A DNA stretch of 23,129 nucleotides from Coprinopsis marcescibilis (Eukaryota > Basidiomycota > Agaricomycetes > Agaricales > Psathyrellaceae). Of the stretch, positions 1 through 10,175 are shown piece after piece. Where the stretch lies: contig ML210475.1 of the NCBI GenBank assembly GCA_004369085.1, positions 1 through 23,129 of the forward strand, given 5' to 3'. The stretch's first letter is position 1, and the number at the start of each line of letters is the position of its first letter. Both the position numbers and the translations under genes were made by a program. The notes beneath the pieces were generated by a model. That model made no database searches. It was not told where the DNA came from and worked only from the letters and a program-made list of their open reading frames with translations.

Positions 1-683
1 AGGAGACCGGTCGTCTCAGCCGACGTGCTATTCGGCTGCTGCGATTCAGCTGGATAATCGTTGCGAAGGGGCGAGCCTGGACGCGAGTTGTCGCCAGCTT
101 CTTCGCTGGTTGCTACTCGAGCGGTGACCTGTCTGGCCTCAGCATCAGCGTCCTCAGCATCAGCACCTCTAGAAGAGAGAATGTAAGGATGCTTGATTTG
201 GACAAGGCGGTGTAAGGGAGGACTTGCCTGATGATAACGAGCTCGAGGTCGCCAGGCTCCTTGTTGTAGGCTGGCAGCGATGTCACCGACATCTGCGAGG
301 GTGTTCGACGAGGCCGTCTCGCTCGTCTGGTGCGAGGAAGGGCGCCGTTGGCATTACCATTGATCGTACCTGCCAGCTGCTCGGCCGTGAGCTCGCGTGG
401 ACCTTGAGGGACATTGTTGCTGGCATTGACTGATCTGCCTATGCGGGCTCTGATACGCTTGTTCGACCAGGAAAAGATTGCGAGGATGAAGATGAAGACG
501 ACGACGCCTACGACTGGAAGCTGCAGTGACCATTAGCGAGGGCAGCGGTGTGAACGACGAGCTTACCCAGATCTGGGGGGAGAACGAGGTGGCCCTGCGG
601 TCGTCGTTGGGCTGCTGCTGCCTGGGATGCAGACTGCGAGGGGCAGCAGCGACGAGGACGGGGAGGAGGAGGAGAGGGAACAT
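1..683 (-). CDS. Uncharacterised single-pass membrane protein (3' end outside window)
   Basis: I do not recognise a named family. Exons on the minus strand are 683-567, 520-228 and 168-1, where the frame is still open at the window edge (about 192 residues visible). Intron 1 (521-566) is GT-AG with a GCTAATG branch-like site. Intron 2 (169-227) is GC-AG with donor GCAAGT. Both junctions keep frame. The product starts with a likely signal peptide (MFPLLLLPVLVAAAP). A short polar stretch follows, then one membrane helix right after intron 1 (VVGVVVFIFILAIF). The tail is basic and polar, containing RRPRRTPSQM and SLPAYNKEPG followed by LELVIIRG, and then an acidic low-complexity part. I infer a type I topology with a cytosolic tail; LPAY resembles a WW-domain ligand. 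I chose ATG 683 over the in-frame ATG at 740 because it puts the hydrophobic segment at the N terminus. The gene is divergent from THS1, 252 bp apart. Confidence 0.7.
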
Positions 684-935
684 CGTCAAGAGTCCCAACG
701 CCGCCGACTGCCAGCGACCATTGTAGTCTCCGGCAAACAAATGCCGGTTGGGGGGGATGACCCCCTTGTTGTTTATTGTTTCGATTTGTCGCGTCGCGTC
801 TATGTTTCTTCCGAGTCATATGGTCTTTTGCGTGACTTTATGCTGATCTCGAGATTGGCCCGTCCAAGCCGTCTTGTCCAGATAGCTTTGGCTTCTTCTC
901 ATCGATTGCGACCACCACTATCCAGGTCTTTCAAA
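684..935. promoter_or_regulatory. Shared divergent promoter of the membrane-protein gene and THS1
   Basis: This 252-bp gap lies between the two start codons and must hold both promoters. Two small inverted repeats sit close together. CCGGCA (730-735) pairs with TGCCGG (742-747), and a GGGGG/CCCCC pair lies at about 752-765. No clear TATA box is visible. The bases before ATG 936 (TCAAA) give an acceptable start context for THS1. Confidence 0.45.
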
Positions 936-3900
936 ATGGCCACCCCAGGAGCCTCTTCGCCCCAGCCAGCTCAGATCCCTGGCATCACCAGCCAGCATGC
1001 TGATCAGAAGAAACAGCAGAAGGAAAAGAAGCCAAAGCCTGCTGCCACGGCCTCTGCACATCCTCTAGAGGTAAGAGGGAGATGCTACATCTGGACTGTG
1101 CTGACAGGATACAGCTCCAACCAAAGCCAGAATTCTTTGATCATCGTATCAAAATGTTCGAGCAGCTAAAGGTCGAGCATGACGAGTGGGTCAAATGTGA
1201 GCGCATTTTACTCGACGGACACCCTTATCTGACTCGGTTCGCCAGCCCAACCCAGGGAGGAAATCACAGTCACCATGCCCGACGGCAACGAACGCAAAGC
1301 CACCAGCTGGGAGACGAGCCCCATGGACATTGCCAAAGACCTTTCCAAGAGCTTGTCAGAGCGTATCGTGATCGCCAAGGTGCGCATATTTGGACTTGCA
1401 GAGCGCATCGTCTAACATTGCATAGGTCGATGGTGTCCTCTGGGATCTCGAGCGACCACTCGAAAAGTCTGCGAAGCTCGAGCTGCTCGACTTTGAGCAC
1501 CCGGAAGGTTGGTGATCTCCTTGACCGCTTTCGCCCGTGTGCTGATGACGATGCTCCGTTAGGCAAAAAGGTCTTTTGGCACTCGTCGGCCCACGTATTG
1601 GGAGAGTCTGCTGAAAAGCACTATGGTTGCCACCTTTGCTTGGGTCCTCCCACCGAAGACGGCTTCTTCTACGAAATGGCTATCGAGGACCGACCCGTCA
1701 CCAACGCCGACTATCCTGCCCTCGAAAAGCTTTCCGAGGCCGCTGTCAAGGAAAAGCAAAAGTTTGAACGCTTGGTGGTCTCCAAGGAGAAGCTGCTCGA
1801 AATGTTCCACGTACGCTCTCTCCATACCATATATGCGCACAGTCCTCAAAGTTATTTTGCAGTACAACAAGTACAAAAAGTACATGATCGAAACCAAGGT
1901 CCCCGATGGCACCTCTACCACCGTCTACCGCTGCGGCCCTATGATCGATCTCTGCGTCGGCCCCCATATCCCTCACACCGGCAAAATCAAGGCGTTCATG
2001 GTCACCAAGAACTCTGCTTCCTACTTCCTCGCAGACAGCAACAACGACAGCCTGCAGCGTATCTACGGCATCAGTTTCCCCGATAAGAAGCAGTTGACCG
2101 AGTACAAGGCGTTCTTGGCTGAGGCTGCGAAGCGGGACCACAGGAAGATTGGAAAAGATCAAGAGCTGTTCTTCTTCAACGATTTGAGTCCCGGTAGTTG
2201 TTTCTTCTTGCCGCACGGTACCAGGATATACAATGGTCTTGTCGAGTTGATGAGGGAGCAGTACTTTAAGCGAGGGTACCAGGAGGGTGAGTAGTGCTTC
2301 CTCCCTTGGCTGCGAATGTTTGCTGAATCAGAGCAGTCATCTCGCCCAACATGTACAACTCGAAGCTGTGGGAAACCAGTGGACACTGGCAGAACTACAA
2401 GGACGACATGTTCGTGTTGGATGTTGAGAAGGAAAAGTGGGCGTTGAAGCCCATGAATTGTCCTGGTCATTGCTTGATCTTTGACTCGAGGGAGAGGAGT
2501 TACAGGGAGCTGCCGATCCGCATGGCCGAGTTTGGCATCATCCACAGAAACGAGGCTAGCGGAGCGTTGACTGGGTTGACGAGAGTAAGGAGGTTCGTGC
2601 AGGATGATACCCACGTCTTCTGCATGCCTTCGCAGGTGGGTGATATTGATGCTTTGGACTCTAGTGTGGATTGCTGATTGTGTTTTAGCTCGAGGATGAG
2701 ATTATGGCGCTGTTTGATTTCATGCAGCATATCTACGGCTTGTTTGGCTTCGAGTTCCACCTCGAGTTGTCTACACGGCCGGAAAACTACTTGGGTACCA
2801 TCGAGACCTGGAACCAAGCCGAAGAGGTGTGTTGCAAACATTTTGGTTCATCGCTTACTGACCGGTATACATTAGCAACTCACACTCGCCCTTAACAAAG
2901 TCTACCCTGGCAAATGGGAGGTCAACCCGGGAGACGGCGCGTTCTACGGCCCCAAGATCGACATCACCATCCGCGATGCTCTCAAGCGTTCATTCCAATG
3001 CGCCACTATCCAGCTCGACTTCCAGCTCCCGGAGCGCTTCAACCTCAAGTATAGGGCGAGCGATGAGCATGGAAGTTTGGTGCGCCCTGTCATCATCCAT
3101 CGTGCGATTTTGGGCAGTTTGGAGAGGTTTATTGCGATTATTACTGAGCATTTTGCGGGCAAGTGGTGAGTTGACTTGGTTCTATATCCTTGGTGCTATG
3201 GCGGGTGGGATGGTATACTGACTGTTGGGGGTTTTTGTAGGCCTTTCTGGATCTCACCTCGTCAAATTCTCGTCATTCCTGTTGCTGGTCCATATGTGAG
3301 TTTAAGTTTTCGTGGTCGATCTATTTTCTCTGCCGTCTATCGGACGGGGTTCCTATGATGCACAATTTCCACGTTCATTGGTTTGTATCTTAGCTTGCGC
3401 TTCGTGCATCTATGCGGATACCCACACAAATCTGATCATGGAACATTTTCGTTCTCAATCCTCCCCGAATAATTGCACTGCTAACACCCGTACACGTTTA
3501 ACAGAAAGAGTACGCGTCAGAGATTGCGGACAAGTTGACGACGCTTGGCCTGTTTGCTGATGTGGACAATGGCGATAATACGTTGCCGAAGAAGATTAGG
3601 AATGGGGAGATTGCGCAGTACAACCTTATCCTTGGTGAGTGGTCTCTTTGGTTGGTTTTTGGTTTTGGATTGGTGGGGTTTCGCTTTCAAGGTTGGACTC
3701 TTTTTGGTTTGCCATGTGGGTTTATGCGTTTATGCTGCGAACCGAGCGTTGCGGCAGACCAGCTTGGTTTGCCCTGAGGGTTGGACTGACTGTACTTGTA
3801 TTTTTGACGTTAAACGGGGACGCGGGGAATGGTCCCCCTGATAGCCCGGAGTGTGCTGTTGAACGGGAGCTGCGGGGTGTTGACCGACACAATGTGGATT

Positions 3901-4416
3901 ACATTGCCCGTGCGGATCGGAGAGGAAACTCGGTTGATGAGTCATTCTTGCTGATGTGACGGGTGAATCAGCTTGCGATTTGCGCAGCGAGAGTACGAAT
4001 GTTGTTCGAGGCGGGGTGGTACGCATCTGGTCGGCTGGATTGACAATCATCTGTTATGTGCTATGGAGGATGGCCGTGTCCCCGTCTCTCAATGGTCGAA
4101 CTTCTTTTGGGCTTTCGTTCACCTGTCCATCGTTCCCCGTGAAACTCGTCGTTCTATTTTCTTCTCGACTGCCCATTCTGAATGCTGTCTTGTTCATTTC
4201 TACTTGATGCTTATTCACCCCTTGATTTGTTGGTACATTTGCTGATTCACCCCTCCAGTTGTCGGCCAGGAAGAACTTGACGCACGTGCTGTGAACATTC
4301 GTAATCGGGACGATGTGGGTACCAAGGCCAAGGGTGAGATGAAACCTTTGGAGGAGGTCGTTCAGAAGCTGTTGGAGTTGAAGAAGGGGAGGAGTTTGGA
4401 GAACAAGTTGGTTTGA
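936..4416 (+). CDS. THS1: Threonyl-tRNA synthetase, cytosolic
   Basis: Charges tRNA-Thr with threonine in the cytosol. Twelve exons: 936-1070, 1115-1196, 1246-1379, 1426-1507, 1563-1810, 1863-2286, 2337-2635, 2689-2826, 2876-3165, 3241-3295, 3505-3634, 4259-4416. Together they encode 724 aa, the usual length for fungal cytosolic enzymes. A lysine-rich N-terminal extension shows no mitochondrial targeting look. Domains in order: TGS (about 78-144, EITVTMPDG); second additional editing domain (about 146-330) with HSSAH at 151-155 and a [12 protein letters not shown] motif; class II catalytic core with PMNCPGH, motif 2 ([18 protein letters not shown]) and FYGPKIDI; C-terminal anticodon-binding domain ([19 protein letters not shown]). 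The expected zinc ligands are present: C410, H461 and H589. The last intron (3635-4258, 624 nt) is about ten times longer than most of the others. The start is the first in-frame ATG after the divergent promoter. Confidence 0.97.
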
Positions 4417-4942
4417 ACTCCTTAAAAGGGCTTTTGGCTGAGGAGTATGGATTCTTTAAGTTACATCGCTTTGTGAATTGTTTTTTATGGATAAGATAAA
4501 GTGTGGGTGAATACAATCATAGATTTGCGGTTTTTATATAGTTTGTGAGGATTTTGACCTTTTCGATAGAGCAGCAAGTGAAAAGACGACAAATGGTCTT
4601 GCGAGAGACTGGCCCAGTGCTATCATGCACATCTTCCGTTGTTGATTCGAACTTGCAGCACCCTTTGGGACAGGGGACGCTGACATACCCAAACTCGTGT
4701 GACGGCTGCCAGAACTGTCAAGAGCAATGATACAACTGTGTTCATTCATTCACACAGTTTTGTGAATCCTAAACGGTGAAGTGGGTCAGAGTGGCTTTGC
4801 GTCATGGCAGCGAGGTTCCAGCGCTAATCGATGAAAGCTGCGCACTTTCTCTTCACTTTCCCCAATGGCAGCACCAAGGGCCTAGATTCCAGGACTACGG
4901 AAGATACCAAGATATTTTTTCCCTATCCAAGTCGACTAGGCG
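4417..4942. other. Intergenic: THS1 3' UTR and promoter side of the TPR-CHAT gene
   Basis: 526 bp with no convincing coding frame. The AT-rich stretch just after the THS1 stop (about 4480-4540, including TTTTTATATAG) probably holds its polyadenylation region. The rest should be the promoter and leader of the next gene. I see no clear TATA box, repeat or RNA gene. Confidence 0.5.
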
Positions 4943-7900
4943 ATGAGCGAAGGGAAAGCTTCTGATGTATGTTTGGTCACCTCCTTGACGAGTCTTGTTA
5001 TCTGACGGGCAGATCTGTTAGGTTTCGACGGTCCCTCAGGCAGGTGAGACTAGTATACTTTCAGTGCGGTTCGCTTTTACTTACTCGCTTGTCAAGGCGA
5101 AGGTCAAGCCGAAAGTGGAGGCCTCTTGCACCATCTTGAACAGCTCTGGGCAACCTTCAAGCGGGGGATTGAAGATGATGTGCTCGAGACTGCGATTTCA
5201 CGCCTTCAGGGGGTTGTTACAGGGCATGCGGATACGGAGACTCGGATTGCTGCAAAGTGTTGCTTGATCAAGGCCCTTTTGGCGCGGTTTGCGTTGCATG
5301 GGTGGGTGGAAGATTTGGACAAGTGTGAAGGGATCATGATGATTAAAAATGAATTTGAACTGTCGCTCAAGGTGGAGTGCTTTGCATTTTGCGGATTGGA
5401 TGGTGGTTGATGTTCGTTTCTAGTGCTTGAAGCAGATGCATGATGGGGATGGGCAGTGGGAGGAACAGGTTATGCTTTCTGCGCAGCAGATCGAAGCCTA
5501 CCGAAAGTCCATCGATGTGGCCACCCTGATGAAGAACATTGCGCAATCGGGGCTTGCGCCCCAACCGAGTGTTACCGGCCAGGTCTATATCGTCTTGGGC
5601 CGCTGCCTTGTGCTGAAGTATATGGCGGAAGAGAAATTGGGGGATTTGGACGAAGCGGCGGCCCTATTTGTAACTGCCAAATCATCGATTCATCCCAAGG
5701 ATCCATTGTTCTTCGTTGTCGCCACGTTGTTGCGGCACTTGAGCTGGATCAAATTTGTGGACTGTTTGAGGATGGACGGGTTGATGGATATGGAACGGTT
5801 CGAAGGGGAGGCTGGTGAGCAGGACCGGGAGGGTCAGGAATTGGTACGGATGGGGATGCTGAAGATAAGAAGGTCCGACGAACTGGAGGAGGCGATATCC
5901 CTCCTCTCGAGCTCTTTGACGCACCGCCCAGTCAGCCATCCCAAACGTGCCCAGTCGCTCTTTCACCTCTCGACCGCATTTTTCGCTCGATACAATCGGG
6001 ATCATAATTATGAGGATCTCGACGAAGGCATTCAGCTTACCCGAGAGGTACTGGCTTTACGACCGCTCCCACACCCCGTTCGTCTTGACCCGCTCCAAAA
6101 TCTTGCCAGTTCCTTATATCTCCGATTTGAAAAGGCGTCCGAGGTAGGGGACCTGGACGAAGCTATCGCCATTAGGCAGGAATCCCTCGCACTACCCTTT
6201 GAAACCGAAACCGATCGTCAACAAGCCATCTCTACCCTCGCATCGTCACTCATGGCGCGGTACGAGTTAAAACAGGATCTACAGGATGTAGAGGAATGCA
6301 TTCGACTTCGGCAGATAATGCTTGCATCGATTCCCGGAGAAGGTCCTGGTCGTCCTCGGCTTCTAGCCCAGATCGCGTCGTCTATCCACGCTCGCTTCAG
6401 ACGAACAGGATGTATCTGCCTGAAGTACAAAAAAGTCGAAAGTCCGGAAGACCTGGATGAGTCAATTTCGTTCCACCGGGAAGTTGTGGATTCAGCTCTT
6501 CCGAATTCAGAAACTTTCGAACCTCTTTCGAACTTCATAATCGCGCTGCAAGCTCGTTTCAACAGCAAAGGAGATATCCAGGATATCGACGAGGCCGTTT
6601 CGACTGGAAGAAAGTTGCTCAGTTTACATTCCGGTCGCCCTGAGGCGATAGAGTTTCTGGCGCTTTCCCTCTCCACTCGGTTTAAGCACAGCGGAGAGGC
6701 TCAAGACCTGGACGAGTGTATCTCCTGCTATCGGGAATCCATCGCATTACGGCACGATACACATCCCATACGGTTCGCAACATCTCTAGAGCTTGCCAAC
6801 CTCCTCGAGACCCGGTTCGAACGCCAGAAGAACTCGCAGGACCTCGATGACCGTATCGTATTCCTTCGCAATGCAGTGGCACTCCGTCCTTTGCCCAGTC
6901 TCGAGCGCTTCCAAGCCCTTCGTGACCTGGCGGGAACGTTCCTCGAACGATTTCAAGCCAATTTCGATCCCCAGGACCTTGAAGAGTCAATTTCCAATCT
7001 GAAAAGTGCACTTTCAATTGAAATGGTGCCCCAACCTTCCCGCTCCCTGGCCCTTGTCAACCTCGGTGGATGTTTCTTCAACCGATACAAGCCCAATAGC
7101 AGCATCGAGGATCTGCTTGAATCCATCACCCTGTGCAGAGATTCAATCAATCTCTCGGCCTCCCCCTTCCCAAAAACTCTTGAGAGGCTTGCCAACTCCC
7201 TTAGCGCCCTTTCCAAAGTCAGCCAAAATCATCAAGCGCTGGTTGAATGCATCGAATTACGCAGACAAGCACTCTCAATAACTCGACAAAACCCTTCGTA
7301 TGACCGGTCGTCCTTAATTCAAGGACTTGCGGAGGCCCTTAGAAGGCGGTCTGACTCTGAATGGAGTATTCAAGACCTCAATGAACGCATATCGCTTTGG
7401 AAGGAAGCGCTTACATCCGCTGGAGGAGACGGTGTCCATCTGCCGTGGCTCAATAATCTCGCGGCAGCCCTCTCTGAGCGTTTCGAAAGCAAAGGCGACT
7501 TTGAAGATCTGGAGGAATGCATCAAACTCCATCGCAAGGTGCTGGATCTGCAGTCGGCAGAAGATCCCTCTCGCCATATATACCTAGGAAACCTCGCCCA
7601 AGCCCTTGCCTATCGCTTTGAGCGCAAGGATCGATTTGAAGATCTGCAAGAATGCATTTCCCTCGTCCGAGAAGTAATCGAGTTGGCGCCAGCATCCGAA
7701 CGCCAATCAGCCCATAACAACCTCGCAATCGCGTTACACAACCGCTTCAAAATCAAGAGCGATCCACAGGATATGGATGAATGCATCCAATACCTTAGCC
7801 GGGCTCTTGAACTGACTGCTGAAAACACCTCCGTTCGAATTTCAGCGCTTAACAGCCTCGCAAGCTGCTATGCAACTCGCTATGATTCTGCGAATAGTCC

Positions 7901-9916
7901 CCGCGACCTGAATAAATGCATATCACTCTTGCAAGAGGCACTCGACCTTCATGCAGCGGGATATCCAAGCGATCGCCCAGGCCTGCTCAACAAGAACATG
8001 GCTGCCAGTCTGCAGAAAAGGTTCAAGCGGTCTGGGGATGTGGCCGATTTGGAGAGAGCAATTGGTTTGCTCAGAGACGCTGTGGATAGCAAGACGGGTT
8101 CGTTGATGATGCGGTTGAACAGTGCGGGAGCGTGGGCAGAAGCTGCCCAAGAGGTTGGCCACAGCACCGCCCTCGAGGCCTACCAACGCGCAATCGGGTT
8201 TCTCCCCCTCCTTGCATCTGTGGAGTCTACCCTGCAGCAACGCCAGAACGTCCTCTTCATCACGAACCTAAAAAACCTCGCTGGCGACTCAGTGCGGTGT
8301 GCCATCGAAGCCAACGAGTTGGAGACGGCTGTGGTCCTTCATTCAACGGCCCGATCCACCTTTTGGTCGCAGACCCTTCAGCTTCGCAAACCTCTAGATC
8401 AACTTTACGCGGTCAATCCACTTCTGGCCGACGAACTGCGGGCGGTCTCTGAGAATCTTGAAAAGGGTACTCAAGGATCTGAAAAACCATCAAATTCTGT
8501 GGTCCATGATGTGCTCCACCTTCGCACTCTTTCAGAGAGACGGGTTGCGTTATTGGGGAAGATAAGGGAGATGGATGGGTTCCGAGATTTTCTGCTCCCT
8601 CCAACTTTTGACTCTCTAAAGGACACAGCGAGGAATGGGCCTGTTGTCTTTTTGAATGCCGGCAAGTTTGGATGCGATGCTGTCATCATGAGACCTGGGG
8701 GTACACTGGAGCGCGTTCGTCTGCCGAATGTGGGCTACAAGATACTGAACGGGTGGAAGACAGCTTTACAGAATCTGGCCCAGATGATCCCTCTCCAGCA
8801 GGGTACTGGGGAAGCTCTTGAGGGCTCACTGCATTTGCGCGGGGAGGGCTCGAGAAAGCCAACGAGAGTAAATCCAGCGAGCTCGGTCACACCCAACGAT
8901 CGCTACAGACAGATCCTAGAGGGGTTGTGGAAACAGGTTGTGAAGCCTATTATCGATGTATTGCAGTTATCTAAGGTTAGTGTCTTTGCCGCATGGGATG
9001 GTTGTGACTCTGATTATCTACTTTCAACTAGACGGATACGCCCAAACGGATCTGGTGGTGCCCCGGGGGTCATTTTACCTTCTTTCCGATACATGCGGCA
9101 GGATTATATTCCACCAAGCCATCCGAAGAGGATGAGTGTCTATCCGACTTTGCTATCTCCTCCTACTGTTATTCGCCTCAAAATCTGCTCTTGGATAGGC
9201 CCCAGGTTCCCACCAACTTCAAAATGCTGGCCGTTCTTGAGCCAGAGGGGACAGATGTGACTGTAAAAGGCCTGCCGATGACTGAAGTAGAACTGGAAAA
9301 AATCCAAGAACGAATCCCGAGTGCCGACGACTTGATCGTGCGCGTTGGGTCCAAGACGTCTCCAAATACCCCAGAGGTTATCCTCAACGACATTCGACGT
9401 TCGACGTTTGTGCATTTCGGATGCCATGGGATGCAGCACGAGTCGAACCCGCTCGAGAGCTCGCTGCTCCTAAGCGGTGGGCGGCTCACGATGTCGAAGA
9501 TCATAAGCGAAACTCAGCAGAGCTCTGGAGCGTCTTTGGCGTATTTGAGCGCGTGCGAGACTGCGTTGGGAGATGAAGAGAGACCGGACGAATCGTTGAG
9601 TCTGGCGGCGACGATGGTGTTTGCTGGGTTCAGGGGTGTTGTTGGGACGTTGTGGTATGTCCTTTAGGTTTCGGCGCTTATTTGAACTTGCACCACTGAC
9701 GGGGTGATGTTGTCTTGTTCTACTTTTAGGTCGATTAAAGACGATGATGCACCGATTGTAGCGGATGCGTTTTACCGGCATTTGTTTCGGAAGGGAAGGG
9801 AGTGTCCGCCAGACCCTGTAGATGCGGCTGAGGGACTTCACCTTGCGGTCAAAGAACTGCGAAGCTTGGGAAGGGAGTTTCATCGATGGGTCCCGTTCGC
9901 TCATTTTGGGATCTAA
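4943..9916 (+). CDS. TPR-repeat protein with C-terminal CHAT (caspase-like) domain
   Basis: Six exons: 4943-4966, 5022-5043, 5097-5371, 5424-8975, 9032-9654, 9730-9916; 1560 aa. Exons 1 and 2 are tiny but restore an open frame from ATG 4943 (MSEGKASD, then VSTVPQAG). Residues about 259-1000 are a run of roughly 17 TPR-like units of about 50 residues, each marked by a D-L-x-E-x-I start and an L..LA..L..RF helix. A linker follows (FWSQTLQLRKPLDQL, near the end of the repeats). The CHAT domain covers about 1190-1560: RIWWCPGGHFTFFPIHAAG, VHFGCHG with catalytic-type His1423, SACETALGDE with Cys1466, FAGFRGVVGTLW, and the ending WVPFAHFG. CHAT is a clan CD cysteine-peptidase fold related to caspases and separase; TPR arrays usually bind partners or sense ligands. 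The dyad is intact, so proteolytic activity is plausible. The substrate is unknown. Without splicing of 8976-9031 the frame ends early at 9260. Confidence 0.93.
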
Positions 9917-10175
9917 AGTATTTCGAGAGACAAAGTCTGAGGTGGGTTTGAACAGGTTATTGCATACCTAACTGGATTTTGAAAAGCATGTGTAGTTGCA
10001 GTATCAGATTGCTGATGAAACATAGATCAGGGCATAGATGAGATTAATGATACTGTACACCACAAAGACAATGGTCTAATATCCGGATGACCTTCAATTT
10101 CCTGTTGTCGGAATCGCGCAAAATAGCCCTAGCAACTATGCGAGGGAGATTATAACATGGGCAGTGCTTGAAGTA
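9917..10175. other. Convergent intergenic region (two 3' ends meet)
   Basis: 259 bp between the stop codons of the TPR-CHAT gene and the FunK1 gene. Both 3' UTRs must share or overlap this AT-rich stretch. I see no clear repeat or RNA gene. Confidence 0.5.

Noticed and set aside
224..1169. Plus-strand frames at the left end (for example from 627)
   Set aside because: They are antisense to the membrane-protein exons or are the promoter; only the part from ATG 936 is real (THS1 exon 1).
3905..3960. TGATGA-like C boxes in the long THS1 intron as a possible C/D snoRNA
   Set aside because: No properly spaced D and D' boxes or terminal stem could be found.
3639..4245. Several open frames inside the last THS1 intron
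   Set aside because: They are short, overlap each other and show no domain; the flanking exons join perfectly as [15 protein letters not shown].
4641..4665. TTGATTCGAAC-like word considered as a tRNA B box
   Set aside because: No A box, acceptor stem or cloverleaf could be built around it; I found no tRNA gene in the window.
9032..9260. Unspliced continuation of the long TPR frame to 9260
   Set aside because: It loses the CHAT signature. Splicing 8976-9031 gives RIWWCPGGHFTFFPIHAAG in frame, so the continuation is intron read-through.
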